From: CAZFJG01 sp964410915
GTDB lineage: Bacteria > Synergistota > Synergistia > Synergistales > JAFGMB01
Direction: 5' to 3'
DNA: 52,701 nt
Assembly: GCA_964410915.1 (NCBI GenBank)
Contig: CAYPIU010000009.1
Location: 1-52,701 of the forward strand
Below the pieces are notes generated by a model that was not told the origin of the DNA, ran no database searches, and was given only the letters and a program-made list of their open reading frames with translations. Shown here piece after piece: positions 31,619 through 40,466 of the stretch. The first letter of the stretch is position 1. Each line of letters opens with the position of its first letter. The position numbers and the translations under genes are program-made.

Positions 31619-32572
31619 TTATTCATAAAGATCCGTGCTCAAATATTTCAGTCCAGAATCACAGACAAGAAAAACAATTGTTTCGCCCTTTTCAGGCCCC
31701 TCTAAAAGCTTTCTTGCCGCTGCAACATGTGCCCCACTCGAATAACCGCCAAATATACCCTCAAAAGCTGCAAGGTCCCGAGCACCCTGGGCAGCCTCTT
31801 CATCAGATACCTGGAGATATCCATCAATGAGGCTTTTATCAAGCAGGGGAAGGTCCCTGGAATATCCGCATCCCTGTATGCTATGCTTTCCCGTACCTTC
31901 ATGACCTGCCAGATAAGAGGCATTAAGAGGCTCACCAATATAACATCTTATATTCGGATCATGACTTTTTAAAGCCCTTGATATTCCTGTAAAAGACCCT
32001 CCGGAACCCGCCATATCGACAAAAGCATCGAGACCGCCGGCTGTATCTCTCCAGATCTCTTCTCCTGAAAGTTCTTCACCCTTTACGTTGCCATAGAGTT
32101 TGAACTGGTCAGCACGAAATGCACTTCTCTCCCTTACGACCTCCCGTGCCTTTTCTTCAACAAGCTCAAGATCCCTCCCGGAGACCTGCCCTGGGACTGA
32201 ATCAGGAGACTGTTCAACAAGAAACACCTCCGCACCGAGAGCTCTCATCATTCTGGCCCTTTCCATGGAATTACCTTTTGACATAACCGCTACAAAGTTG
32301 TAACCTTTGACCCCGCAGGCAAGGGCGAGACCTGTACCCGTATTTCCGCTTGTGAGTTCAACTACAGTATCACCGCGCTGGATAAGTCCCCTTTCTTCTG
32401 CTTCAATGATCATATGAAGACCAACCCTGTCTTTTTTACTGAATCCTGGGTTAAGGTACTCAAGTTTTGCAAGCATCTTTCCGTCAAGTCCGTAATGATC
32501 TACAAGGCGGGAACAATCCACCAACCTTGTATTACCTATAGCTTCAAGGATATTATTCAGTAAATCAGCCAT
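31619..32572 (-). CDS. Cysteine synthase family PLP enzyme
   Basis: A 317-residue fold-type II PLP enzyme of the CysK/CysM/CBS group, which makes cysteine from O-acetylserine (or a related activated serine) and sulfide. Motifs: GNTRLVDCSRL, LNPGFSKKDRVG with PLP-Lys47, ELTSGNTGTGLAL (substrate loop), GSGGSFTGISRALK (phosphate loop) and IFGGYSSGAHVAA. The loop NPGFSKKD differs slightly from the usual NPxxSVKD, so a related substrate is possible. ATG at 32572; AGGGGGAG lies 8-9 nt upstream. It is followed by no close partner; it could use sulfide released by the sulfur cluster at 14-20 kb. Confidence 0.88.
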   Translation of the reverse strand: MADLLNNILEAIGNTRLVDCSRLVDHYGLDGKMLAKLEYLNPGFSKKDRVGLHMIIEAEERGLIQRGDTVVELTSGNTGTGLALACGVKGYNFVAVMSKGNSMERARMMRALGAEVFLVEQSPDSVPGQVSGRDLELVEEKAREVVRERSAFRADQFKLYGNVKGEELSGEEIWRDTAGGLDAFVDMAGSGGSFTGISRALKSHDPNIRCYIGEPLNASYLAGHEGTGKHSIQGCGYSRDLPLLDKSLIDGYLQVSDEEAAQGARDLAAFEGIFGGYSSGAHVAAARKLLEGPEKGETIVFLVCDSGLKYLSTDLYE

Positions 32573-32626
32573 AACATACTCCCCCTGTAAATTAACATTA
32601 ACTCAGGTTTTAACGTTTTCTACATT

Positions 32627-33151
32627 TTATTTTTTCTTTCTTACTGTATCTGCCGGTATATTTATCTCAAGCCTGACTCCATCCCCGGATGGACGCAGAG
32701 TTGCTTCATCCGCCTCCATTTCGACAAGGGGTAATTCATCCAGTGCTGTATTTACAGTATCAAGAGTAGCCTTGTCAAAATCATCTCTGATCTCTATTAA
32801 CTGGTCAGCAACTTCCCTTACTTTCGGGGGAATATCTGAACTGTCAAAACATGAGCCTTCATTTTCATCACCCATATTTATAGAACGGGCAATTGAATCT
32901 GAAGAACAGGCATTGTTTTCAGGCAGAAGATCCTCGTTAATTCTGGTTACAGGGTCCACCCGTAATTCTTCTCCTTCCTGTTCATTGACAGGAACAGATA
33001 TTTCAGAGATCTTTTCCTTATCATACTCAGTTCTTTCTTTCACTGGCTCTGCGAATCTTTCAATCTTCTCCTGTGAAAGATCGACATATACTCCAAGGCC
33101 AATGAATAATATGATAGCAGCAGATATAAGGATATATCTCGAGATTTTCAC
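32627..33151 (-). CDS. Membrane-anchored protein with shared C-terminal domain (paralogue 1)
   Basis: Not recognised. GTG at 33151 has GGGAGG 8 nt upstream, giving 174 residues: a short basic start, one hydrophobic helix (ISAAIILFIGLGVYV), a long acidic spacer, and a C-terminal ~70-residue block beginning DSSDIPPKV and ending RLEINIPADT. That block is shared with the gene at 33381: both have IRDDFD/IKDKFD, (A/T)TLDT(V/F)N(T/S), LP(L/I)V and A(T/V)LRPSG(D/N)G. An N-in anchor with the domain in the periplasm is likely. Two cysteines lie in the spacer. Function unknown. Confidence 0.7.
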   Translation of the reverse strand: MKISRYILISAAIILFIGLGVYVDLSQEKIERFAEPVKERTEYDKEKISEISVPVNEQEGEELRVDPVTRINEDLLPENNACSSDSIARSINMGDENEGSCFDSSDIPPKVREVADQLIEIRDDFDKATLDTVNTALDELPLVEMEADEATLRPSGDGVRLEINIPADTVRKKK

Positions 33152-33380
33152 TTTGGGAACCTCCCGGAATGTATTATATTTGTCAGAGTATATCATGACT
33201 GAAAGGGAACAGGAGCAGACGTAAAGGTCTGATCACAAGAATATATTTCAATTGTTAAGATCAAGTTCATAGATCCTTGATCCGATCCAATATTGGGGAA
33301 TGGAGAAAATACAGCGGAATAATATGAGCTTTACTTCATCTTCTCCGCTAAATTGAAAGGAATATGTAAAGGTCCATTAA

Positions 33381-33893
33381 TTACTCATCCCCGGCAATAT
33401 TGATCCTGAGTTCTAATCCATTGCCGCTGGGACGAAGGACAGCTTTACTGGCTTTGATCTTTACGATCGGAAGATTTCGCATTGTTGAATTAAATGTATC
33501 AAGAGTCGTATCATCAAACTTATCTTTTATCATAATAATCCTGCTGGCAGGTCTTCCTAAATTAAAAGGAAGATCTGAGCTGTCAAGACTGGAATTCTTC
33601 TCTCTGGTCTCAGAATTGATCATTAAAGCAAAATCCTTTGTGTTGTTACCTTGGCATTGCCCGGGTATTAGATCTTTACGGCTGTTTTTATCTTCATGAT
33701 CTTCCAGTTCCCTGAAGTTTTCTTTTACCATTTTCCCTGATATGCCAGGTATATTTACATTTTGAATATAGATCGGCACTTCTGCCTTAACACCGCCAGG
33801 CAAGACGATCTGCCCGGAAAAACCGGGTAAAACGCCAAGGCATATGTATGAAAAAACAATAAAAACAAATAAGATGTTTTTTGTCACTCTCAA
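33381..33893 (-). CDS. Secreted protein with shared C-terminal domain (paralogue 2)
   Basis: Not recognised. TTG at 33893 is preferred because a six-G run stands 7 nt upstream; the open frame extends 24 codons further without a site. The 170 residues start with a signal peptide (MRVTKNILFVFIVFSYICLG, cleavage near GFSG), then a beta-like part (IVLPGGVKAEVPIYIQNVNIPG), a polar spacer, and the C-terminal block found in the gene at 32627 (SSDLPFNLG...AVLRPSGNGLELRINI). The pair lies in tandem with 229 bp between. Exported, probably periplasmic or surface-exposed. Confidence 0.7.
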   Translation of the reverse strand: MRVTKNILFVFIVFSYICLGVLPGFSGQIVLPGGVKAEVPIYIQNVNIPGISGKMVKENFRELEDHEDKNSRKDLIPGQCQGNNTKDFALMINSETREKNSSLDSSDLPFNLGRPASRIIMIKDKFDDTTLDTFNSTMRNLPIVKIKASKAVLRPSGNGLELRINIAGDE

Positions 33894-33970
33894 ACAATAT
33901 CCCCCCTTTATCCTGTTCCTCAAGTATACACCCTTTCTATAATATTCAGATGAGAAGATTTCCAAAAATG

Positions 33971-33997
33971 AAAAAAAGGGACACCCGAAAGCGCCCC
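33971..33997 (-). terminator. Terminator of the porGDAB operon
   Basis: Minus-strand stem GGGGCGC (33997-33991) with GGTGTCCC (33985-33978), loop TTTCG, followed by seven T (33977-33971). It lies 20 bp after the porB stop. Confidence 0.8.
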
Positions 33998-34016
33998 TGC
34001 ATTACATAGATCTGTT

Positions 34017-34919
34017 TTACAGATTCCATTTTTTGACGATCTTTTCCCATTTTCTATCCCTGTTATATTTAATGAAATCTATCTCTTTTTCTTTAAGGTG
34101 TTTGAAGCGGGCCTGTTTTTTCAGATAATCCTCAATGGGTTTGAACTCTTTTGGTTTTCTGTTGAGGGTAAATTCTTCATTCTCATATTCTGCAAGATAC
34201 CACAGGCCGCAATCCACCGCATCCTTACCAAGTTCAACTGTATGTTCTACCGGGAATCCCCATCCTGTAGAACATGGTGAAAGGACATGTATATATGAAG
34301 TAGTGCTGCACTGGGCAGCCCTGCTGACCTTTTTGAGATAATCTTCAGGATAACCTATGCTTGCAGTTGCTGCGTATTCTATCCCATGGGCGGCAACTAT
34401 CTCGAACATGTCCTTTTTCCTTCCTGTGGCACCTGGAAGATTCTCCCCTGCAGGTGATGTAGTGGTCTTTGATCCAAAGGGAGTAAGCCCGCTCTTCTGA
34501 ATTCCGGTATTCATATAGGCTTCGTTGTCATAGCATAGATATATTACCCTGTCACCTCTGTCAATTGCACCCGATAGTGCCTGAATACCGATGTCAGCTG
34601 TTCCACCATCGCCTGCAAACCCCACAACATTGTAATCCTCAAACCCCAGGGCCCGGGCACCGGCTTCTATACCTGAAAGAACCGCTCCCGTAGCGGGAAA
34701 TGGAGTTATCATGGCATTTGTTGTGAAGGATATCTGGGGATAGAGAAAGCTTACTGCAGACATGCAATTTGCAGGAAGAGCAACAAAAGTCCTGGGTCCA
34801 AGAACTTTCATTGCAAGCCTGAGTGCAAGGCTGCCACCACATCCGGCACAGGCCCTGTGCCCGTAAAGATACTCGGTGTTGGTCATTTCCCTGGCATTGG
34901 TTATCATCTTATCAGCCAT
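34017..34919 (-). CDS. porB: 2-oxoacid:ferredoxin oxidoreductase, beta subunit (probably pyruvate)
   Basis: A 300-residue TPP-binding subunit of the four-subunit pyruvate (or branched 2-oxoacid) ferredoxin oxidoreductase. GHRACAGCGGSLALRLAM provides two of the cluster cysteines, GFAGDGGTADIGIQALSGAIDRGDRVIYLCYDNEAYMNTG is the TPP-Mg motif, and SPCSTGW a later Cys. ATG at 34919 has GGGGTG 8 nt upstream and overlaps the porA stop by 8 nt. With the other subunits it oxidises the 2-oxoacid to acyl-CoA and reduces ferredoxin, the key step in amino-acid fermentation. Confidence 0.93.
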   Translation of the reverse strand: MADKMITNAREMTNTEYLYGHRACAGCGGSLALRLAMKVLGPRTFVALPANCMSAVSFLYPQISFTTNAMITPFPATGAVLSGIEAGARALGFEDYNVVGFAGDGGTADIGIQALSGAIDRGDRVIYLCYDNEAYMNTGIQKSGLTPFGSKTTTSPAGENLPGATGRKKDMFEIVAAHGIEYAATASIGYPEDYLKKVSRAAQCSTTSYIHVLSPCSTGWGFPVEHTVELGKDAVDCGLWYLAEYENEEFTLNRKPKEFKPIEDYLKKQARFKHLKEKEIDFIKYNRDRKWEKIVKKWNL

Positions 34920-36099
34920 TATAATCACACCCCACGTTTATGAACTGGATCTTTTCCTGTTTTTCTCCCTTTGCTATCGCAAAAAGCTGGTTGAACATAT
35001 GTCTGATATCTTCCTTTGAAATGTTCCTTCCACCCAGACCTCCGATAAAGTTGATCCTTGGGGGAGGTGTACTCAGATCACAGACAGAGGAATTAATATT
35101 GGTAAATACGATCCCCTCGTAACCCACGGATATATCCTTGTCAAGAACGCCCATGGCCTTTACCCTTCCCGCTATCTCCATTATTTCCTCTCTGGGGAAT
35201 GGACGCATAAATCTCAGTTTTACAAGTCCAACCTTCTGGCCTTCTTCTCTCATTGCGTCCACCACTGCTCTTGTGGTCCCGCAGACACTGCCAAGGGCTA
35301 CCAGTACGACATCTGCATCATCACATCTATACTGTTCGACCATACCGCTGTAATATCTTCCAAACTTTTCACCAAAAGCTTTGTCCACCCCGGCTATTAC
35401 GGAAGGGGCATTTCTCATGTCAAATTCCTGCTTCATATGAAACTCCATATACTCATTCATCGCCGCATAACACACAGCCCTGGGATCTTCAAGATCCATC
35501 TTGTTTCCTGTATCATAGGCTGGCAGGAACTCATCAACTTCCTTTTGTCCGGGAAGATCGACCATTTCATATGTATGGGTAAGAATGAAACCATCAAGGT
35601 TCACCATCATAGGGGCCATAACCGCTTGATCCTCAGCGATACGATAAGCCTGTATCACCATATCCAGGGTCTCCTGTGCACTTTCGCAGTAGACCTGGAT
35701 CCAACCGCTGTCAAGCTGGGAAAGGGAGTCTCTGTGATCTGACAGAAGGGCCCATGGGGTAGCAAGGGTTCTGTTCGCATTCATCATAACAATGGGGAAC
35801 CTTGCACCGCTTACATAAGGAAGGACCTCTGCCATGTAGAGAAGCCCCTGGGAAGATGTAGCAGTAAACGCCCTTGCACCAACTGCAGCGGCACCAAGTG
35901 CAGCGGACATGGCACTGTGCTCGGACTCAACATGAATATACTCAGCTTTGAGGGAACCATCTTCTACAAAATCCGATATTCTCTCCACAGCTACCGTCTG
36001 GGGAGTTATAGGATAAGCGGATATAACGTTGGGTTTTGTCAATCTTACAGCTTCTGCTACCGCCTCATCGCCTGAAACAAATATTCTCTTACCCGGCAT
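34912..36099 (-). CDS. porA: 2-oxoacid:ferredoxin oxidoreductase, alpha subunit
   Basis: A 395-residue subunit with the pyrimidine-binding part of the TPP site. It starts with GDEAVAEAVRLTKPNVISAYPITPQT, the standard PorA opening including the YPITPQT substrate loop, then HVESEHSAMSAALGAA, which carries the TPP-activating Glu. The later SQGLLYMAEVLPYVSGARFPIVMMNANR is also typical. ATG at 36099 lies within the 3' end of porD (11-nt overlap), so the genes are translationally coupled. Separate alpha, beta, gamma and delta genes match the archaeal/Thermotoga layout rather than the fused clostridial enzyme. Confidence 0.94.
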   Translation of the reverse strand: MPGKRIFVSGDEAVAEAVRLTKPNVISAYPITPQTVAVERISDFVEDGSLKAEYIHVESEHSAMSAALGAAAVGARAFTATSSQGLLYMAEVLPYVSGARFPIVMMNANRTLATPWALLSDHRDSLSQLDSGWIQVYCESAQETLDMVIQAYRIAEDQAVMAPMMVNLDGFILTHTYEMVDLPGQKEVDEFLPAYDTGNKMDLEDPRAVCYAAMNEYMEFHMKQEFDMRNAPSVIAGVDKAFGEKFGRYYSGMVEQYRCDDADVVLVALGSVCGTTRAVVDAMREEGQKVGLVKLRFMRPFPREEIMEIAGRVKAMGVLDKDISVGYEGIVFTNINSSVCDLSTPPPRINFIGGLGGRNISKEDIRHMFNQLFAIAKGEKQEKIQFINVGCDYNG

Positions 36100-36400
36100 C
36101 CTTTTCGGCCCCCTCTCTGACCATTTTTATAGCTCCAACTTTACACTCATGGGCACAGATACCGCAGCCCTTGCAGAAATTGTAATCTATCTCGAGCTTT
36201 TCTCCCGATTTATCTATGGCTCCATCGGGGCACACCAGGAAACATCTGAGACATCCTACACAGGTATCCTGATCAATAACCGGTCTGAAAACCCGCCACG
36301 CAGCATTATTCTGAACCAGATGCCCGGCTTTTACAGCTCCGCATGGATAATCCTCAACACATTCAGGTTTATCATATTTAACCACTTTTGGTTTGTCCAT
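36089..36400 (-). CDS. porD: 2-oxoacid:ferredoxin oxidoreductase, delta subunit
   Basis: A 103-residue ferredoxin-like subunit that passes electrons from the TPP site to soluble ferredoxin. Two [4Fe-4S] motifs are seen: CVGCLRCFLVCPDGAI and CKGCGICAHECKVGAI; in the second the usual Pro after the fourth Cys is Lys. The N-terminal half (VVKYDKPECVEDYPCGAVKAG) is longer than in free ferredoxins, as in other PorD. ATG at 36400 has GGGAGAG 7 nt upstream, inside the end of porG, 4 nt from its stop. Confidence 0.92.
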   Translation of the reverse strand: MDKPKVVKYDKPECVEDYPCGAVKAGHLVQNNAAWRVFRPVIDQDTCVGCLRCFLVCPDGAIDKSGEKLEIDYNFCKGCGICAHECKVGAIKMVREGAEKDAG

Positions 36401-36404
36401 CTGC

Positions 36405-36944
36405 CTACTCTCCCTTCACCATCTGATACGCTTTTTCCACTACTTCGCAGTTTTTGCCGGCAATGGAAGCTTTCATCCCCTGTTTGATGGCATCCTGAAC
36501 CGATGAAAGTGTAACCACTCCGGAAACTGCCAGAAGAGCCCCAAGCATGGCTGTATTGGTTATTGGCCTGCCAAGGATATCAATGGCAAGACTCGTGGCA
36601 TCCATGGCCACAATTTTTTTATCCGTCATCTCTCTGTATCGTGATGGATCTTTTGTGTTAACAAGAACTACACCATTTTCCTTAATCCCACTCAGGACAT
36701 TTGGCCCCATAAGGGTCTCATCAAGAACAACAACATAATCACATTGATCCACCATACTCCTGTCAGTAATAGGGTCTTCACTTATCCTGGTGAATCCCAG
36801 TACAGGAGCTCCCCTTCTCTCAGGTCCGAAAGAAGGAAATGCCAGAGAATGCTTCCCTTCGAATACGGATGCAGCCATTCCAAGAAGACGGGCTACTGTG
36901 AACCCTCCCTGGCCTCCCCTTCCGTGCCACCTTACTTCATACAT
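36405..36944 (-). CDS. porG: 2-oxoacid:ferredoxin oxidoreductase, gamma subunit
   Basis: A 179-residue gamma subunit (PF01558 type) that contributes to CoA binding. The opening EVRWHGRGGQGGFTVARLLGMAA and FPSFGPERRGAPVLGFTRIS are diagnostic. It is first of the por genes and lies 20 nt after the GntR regulator stop, with AGGGGAGG about 9 nt upstream of the ATG at 36944. The order is porG-porD-porA-porB. The choice between pyruvate and 2-oxoisovalerate as substrate cannot be made by eye. Confidence 0.93.
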   Translation of the reverse strand: MYEVRWHGRGGQGGFTVARLLGMAASVFEGKHSLAFPSFGPERRGAPVLGFTRISEDPITDRSMVDQCDYVVVLDETLMGPNVLSGIKENGVVLVNTKDPSRYREMTDKKIVAMDATSLAIDILGRPITNTAMLGALLAVSGVVTLSSVQDAIKQGMKASIAGKNCEVVEKAYQMVKGE

Positions 36945-36964
36945 CTGTTTACCTCCCCTTATAT

Positions 36965-37615
36965 TTATTCATTCTCTCCAAAAAAATACTGTGCAAGCTT
37001 GGTAAGGAATGCCGCCGTGTGCTGCTCTGCATCAACTCTTGCCCTTGCAGTATCCCTGTCACGTATTGCTCTGGCAATGGCAGAGATCGAATCCTGGTAC
37101 CACTGATAATCCCGCTCTACATACTGAATGTACTGAAGAAAACGAACTGTAATAACACTGAGATCGTTAAGAGAATTGATAAGTAACGGGTTTCTGGAAG
37201 CTATCCGGGTAAGATAATGGAACTTTCTGTCATTCTCTATACATTCTTTGTACTGCATGAAGTTATCAAGTCTGGAGAAAGTTCCTGCCAACTCAATCAG
37301 CTCTTCAATCTCTTCTTCTGTAGCACGCTGGGCAGCCAGCTCTGCTGCAAGTCCTTCAAGAGTTTTTTTCATCTCATAGGCATGCCTGGCTGAACGCAGA
37401 TCCACCTGTGTCACATAGGTACCAACTCTCGGCATGATCTGTACGAGACCATCCTTTTCCAGTTTAAGAAGGGATTCTCTCACTGGTGTACGACTTGTTC
37501 CAAACTCATCAATAAGCTGTCTCTCACTGAGTACTGCTCCGGGCCTCAGATCCAGACTGATTATTCTCTTTCGCAGTTCCATGTAAATATTATCCTGTTG
37601 AATTGGCAAGGGCAC
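36965..37615 (-). CDS. GntR family regulator (FadR subfamily), probably of the por operon
   Basis: A 216-residue DNA-binding regulator. The N-terminal winged helix-turn-helix holds LRPGAVLSERQLIDEFGTSRTPVRESLLKLEKDGLVQIMPRVGTYV, and the C-terminal all-helical FCD domain (about 85-210) has the ligand/metal-binding pattern (residues such as Asp in NDRKFHYLTRIAS). It is the first gene of the transcription unit with porGDAB, so autoregulation and 2-oxoacid or acyl-CoA sensing are likely. The upstream region has ATACCAG twice (minus strand, near 37645 and 37625), a possible operator. Confidence 0.92.
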   Translation of the reverse strand: MPLPIQQDNIYMELRKRIISLDLRPGAVLSERQLIDEFGTSRTPVRESLLKLEKDGLVQIMPRVGTYVTQVDLRSARHAYEMKKTLEGLAAELAAQRATEEEIEELIELAGTFSRLDNFMQYKECIENDRKFHYLTRIASRNPLLINSLNDLSVITVRFLQYIQYVERDYQWYQDSISAIARAIRDRDTARARVDAEQHTAAFLTKLAQYFFGENE

Positions 37616-38393
37616 GACACCTCTGGTATGTATCTGATATTACACTGGTATATCACACAATAATGTTCATTATAATTCATAAAGTTGTATTTTTAAGTAC
37701 TGATAATAAGTCTTAATATTCAGAATATGGCGAGTCGGGATAAAACGCTGACTACAATGTACCCGGAATGGACAAACCAGAGTCGTTCCACCAAGGAGGT
37801 AGATCTGAGAAATTCTTTGATAAAACAAAAACTAAGTCAAAAGCTGACCGCGGAGGGACTCGTAAACCTTTGGTTCTTTTTAAAAAATAAAACCACGAGA
37901 AAAACGATAGGCGTATTTTTCACGCTTTTAGAATATTTAATCTAAAATTTAAACATGAGGACGCAGAGAGAGCGGAGGGAATCTCTTTTTTCTTCTATGT
38001 CCAGGGTTTCAAGTACGGTGAACAATCCTTAAATCGTTGTGCAAAAAACCATCATTGGTCTTTTTTGTTCATTTCCTTGTTGTTTCGCAAAATATACTTC
38101 GTATTTTTTAAATATGTTCCGGGGGTAGATCCTTAACTGTAGTATGGGCTGACCTCCCATCGTTCTTCCTGATTTGTATGTAACAAGGAAGAAAAAATAT
38201 AAAATAGGCGGAATTACCGTCAGTTTTTGCTTGTCAATACATGATTGAACTTTCGCAGTATCTTGAAAATCAAAAACTCCAGCAATGACTGCATAAATAA
38301 ATATAAGAGATTCGAAAATCAAGGTAAGATAGTTTGGTAGGATTGGCGGATTTTTCATCAGAAGGTGGTTAACAGAATCAAAACCATTGATCT

Positions 38394-38512
38394 GATGGGC
38401 TGAAGCTCCATCCTACGAAACCCTACGAGATCTTCGTTATCAACGCGATATGTCATCGGGCCAGAGGTTTTGATTCTGAATATTAATTTTGATGGATTGA
38501 AGCCCATCCTGC
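38394..38512 (+). repeat. Two degenerate REP-like hairpins (left flank)
   Basis: GATGGGCTGAAGCTCCATC followed by CTACGA (38394-38418), and GATGGATTGAAGCCCATCCT (38491-38510). Both are decayed forms of the hairpin that is intact at 41795-41818. Confidence 0.7.
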
Positions 38513-38690
38513 ATTGCTGGATCATAGGATTATCTATTAATGTAAAGGATGGGGCTGGGACATCAGCAATCTGGATCTTTTGCTCATCCTGTAATATTTA
38601 ACCCATGCCAGGCTTTTACAATCTTGTCTCTGGATTAGAATATTTGAAAAATAAACCTCATTTTTCAAATATTCTGGGTTTCTCAATAAT

Positions 38691-38713
38691 TGTAGGGTGC
38701 GCTTTAGCGCACC
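38691..38713 (-). repeat. REP-like hairpin, intact
   Basis: Minus-strand reading GGTGCGC-TAAA-GCGCACC-CTACA: a 7-bp stem, TAAA loop and CTAC tail. It is an inverted copy of the element at 41616-41639. Confidence 0.85.
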
Positions 38714-38730
38714 GTCCCTTCTTCAACGTT

Positions 38731-38760
38731 CGTAGGGGCAGGCCCCTGTGTCTGCCCTGG
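38731..38760 (-). repeat. REP-like element with CTACG tail, second type
   Basis: On the minus strand CCAGGGCAGACACAGGGG followed by CCTGCCCCTACG: GGGCAG pairs with CTGCCC, and the same CTACG tail follows as in the other copies. Confidence 0.65.
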
Positions 38761-38769
38761 TGAGTGATC

Positions 38770-38793
38770 TTTTCTGTTCGTCTACTTTTCACT
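38770..38793 (-). repeat. 24-bp repeat, left copy (inverted relative to 41688-41711)
   Basis: Minus-strand AGTGAAAAGTAGACGAACAG plus AAAA matches 41688-41711 at 23 of 24 positions in opposite genomic orientation. The pair brackets the ugd/epimerase cassette. Confidence 0.75.
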
Positions 38794-38890
38794 ATCAAAC
38801 CTGCTAAGCCAGTTTCGATGCAATATAGCGACTCATGCAAAATTACCTGAAAGCTCAGCTTCTACCTCATATATTGAAAAAGCCTCTTGA

Positions 38891-40249
38891 TCATTCAATG
38901 TTCCCCGGTTCTTTTCTGCGGGTTCCCACGCCCTCATAATAGAACCCCATTTTCTCAACTTCTTCTGGAGTGTAGATATTCCTGAGGTCGAAAAACCAGT
39001 CTCCTTTCATTATTTCGCGTATCTTTGAAAGATCCATACTGCGGAACTGGTTCCAGTCTGTCACTATAAGCACTGCATCTGCATCTTTGCAGGTCTCGTA
39101 CTCATCTTCACAGTAAGTGATCCTGGATTCAAAGTTCTGCAATGCCAGCTTAGTCTGAGGAATCCCTTTAGGATCATATGCTTTTATTAATGCTCCGCAT
39201 TTCAAAAGTTCTGGAATAATTACCAGCGATGGGGATTCTCTTACGTCGTCTGTTTCCGGTTTAAAGCTCAGTCCCAGAACAGCTATCTTTCTGCTTTCGA
39301 GACCCTCGGGAAAAGCCCGTTTTACCTTTTCCACCATTCTCATCTTCTGACGTTCATTTGACTTAATAACAGAGGAAATGACAAGTGATTCAGAGCCATT
39401 ATTTCTGGCTATATCAGCGAGTGCCCTTGTATCCTTGGGGAAACAGCTTCCTCCATATCCAGGTCCAGGGTGAAGGAATTTGTCGCTGATCCTTCCATCC
39501 ATTCCCATGGCCTTTGACACCTTTTTAACATCTCCTCCTACAGTTTCACAAAGTGTCGCCATTTCATTTATGAAAGCGATCTTTGTCGCAAGAAAAGCGT
39601 TTGAAGCATATTTGATTATCTCAGCAGTCTCCGGAGTAGTGAAAACGAATGGAACTTCGTTAAGTTTCAGGGGACTGAATACCTTTTTCATGATCTCCGT
39701 GGCCTTCTGGCTATCCGAACCAATTATTACCCTGTCAGGATGGGTAAAATCATGAAGAGCCTTTCCTTCCCGAAGGAATTCCGGATTGGATACCACATCG
39801 AAGTCAATTTTCATACCCCTGGCTTCAAGTTCTTTCTGGATTTTTTCCCTGACCTTTCGGGCAGTTCCCACCGGTACTGTTGATTTATCTACAACAACTT
39901 TGTAACTATCTATATATTTGCCAATATCCCGGGCCACTTCCCATACATATTTAAGATCTGCACTGCCATCCTTTTTGGGAGGAGTTCCCACGCAGATGAA
40001 GATAACATGACTTTCCTTTACGAGAGTTTCTATATCGCAGGTGAATCTGATCCTCTCAAGTCCAAGAACCCGTTCAAAGACTTCTCCCAGCCCGGGCTCA
40101 TAGATAGGAAGTCTTCCCTCCGAAAGACCGTTTATCTTGCATCCATCCACGTCACCACAGGTTACATTGAAGCCGAAATCTGCAAGTCCAAGCCCGTTCA
40201 TAAGTCCTACATAACCGGTTCCGATAATTCCAATTCTTATGCTGTTCAA
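38891..40249 (-). CDS. ugd: UDP-glucose 6-dehydrogenase
   Basis: A 452-residue cytosolic enzyme that oxidises UDP-glucose to UDP-glucuronate with two NAD+. The Rossmann start is IRIGIIGTGYVGLMNGLGLADFG, followed by VDKSTVPVGTA, NPEFLREGKALHDF and the active-site Cys in GPGYGGSCFPKDTRAL; the C-terminal domain has GLSFKPETDDVRESPS. TTG at 40249 has GGGGGAG 6 nt upstream and gives the usual short lead into the Rossmann strand. It is divergent from the epimerase at 40467, with a 217-bp shared promoter region. Product feeds capsule or lipopolysaccharide synthesis. Confidence 0.93.
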   Translation of the reverse strand: MNSIRIGIIGTGYVGLMNGLGLADFGFNVTCGDVDGCKINGLSEGRLPIYEPGLGEVFERVLGLERIRFTCDIETLVKESHVIFICVGTPPKKDGSADLKYVWEVARDIGKYIDSYKVVVDKSTVPVGTARKVREKIQKELEARGMKIDFDVVSNPEFLREGKALHDFTHPDRVIIGSDSQKATEIMKKVFSPLKLNEVPFVFTTPETAEIIKYASNAFLATKIAFINEMATLCETVGGDVKKVSKAMGMDGRISDKFLHPGPGYGGSCFPKDTRALADIARNNGSESLVISSVIKSNERQKMRMVEKVKRAFPEGLESRKIAVLGLSFKPETDDVRESPSLVIIPELLKCGALIKAYDPKGIPQTKLALQNFESRITYCEDEYETCKDADAVLIVTDWNQFRSMDLSKIREIMKGDWFFDLRNIYTPEEVEKMGFYYEGVGTRRKEPGNIE

Positions 40250-40361
40250 ATTAAACTCCCCCAATGATATAAACCCTTCTGTTGTTAATTCTGATTCCCG
40301 ATTTCAGATCGAGGATCTTCAGTTTATCGAGTCAGATTTTATATATTCCCAAAAACAAACC

Positions 40362-40388
40362 GTAACATTATATTACGAAAAATGTTAC
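40362..40388. promoter_or_regulatory. Inverted repeat in the ugd/epimerase divergent promoter region
   Basis: GTAACATT (40362-40369) and AATGTTAC (40381-40388) are perfect inverted 8-mers with an 11-nt spacer, placed between the two divergent genes: a possible common operator. Confidence 0.4.
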
Positions 40389-40466
40389 AGCAGAATCACA
40401 ATTCTTTTTCCCGCGACCTTAAATGTATTACAATGAACCCTGATTCTTGTTTTCAGGGAGGAAAAT

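Larger units (their letters stand above)
37616..38890. other. 1.27-kb AT-rich intergenic region with repeats and no convincing gene
   Basis: The right end holds a TATAAT on the minus strand near 37670 for the GntR gene. The middle (37700-38360) contains two short reading frames without ribosome sites. GAGGACGCAGAGAGAGCGGAGG at 37957-37978 is a degenerate short-repeat block of a kind seen in many environmental genomes. From 38394 to 38793 REP-like hairpins and one inverted 24-mer cluster ahead of the sugar-nucleotide genes. It may be a site of past insertion and decay. Confidence 0.55.

Noticed and set aside
37727..37945. 72-codon plus-strand frame
   Set aside because: No ribosome site and no family resemblance; lies in an AT-rich, repeat-bearing region.
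38029..38358. 109-codon minus-strand frame in the long intergenic region
   Set aside because: No ribosome site, unusual composition and no recognisable motif; could be a decayed gene but cannot be supported.
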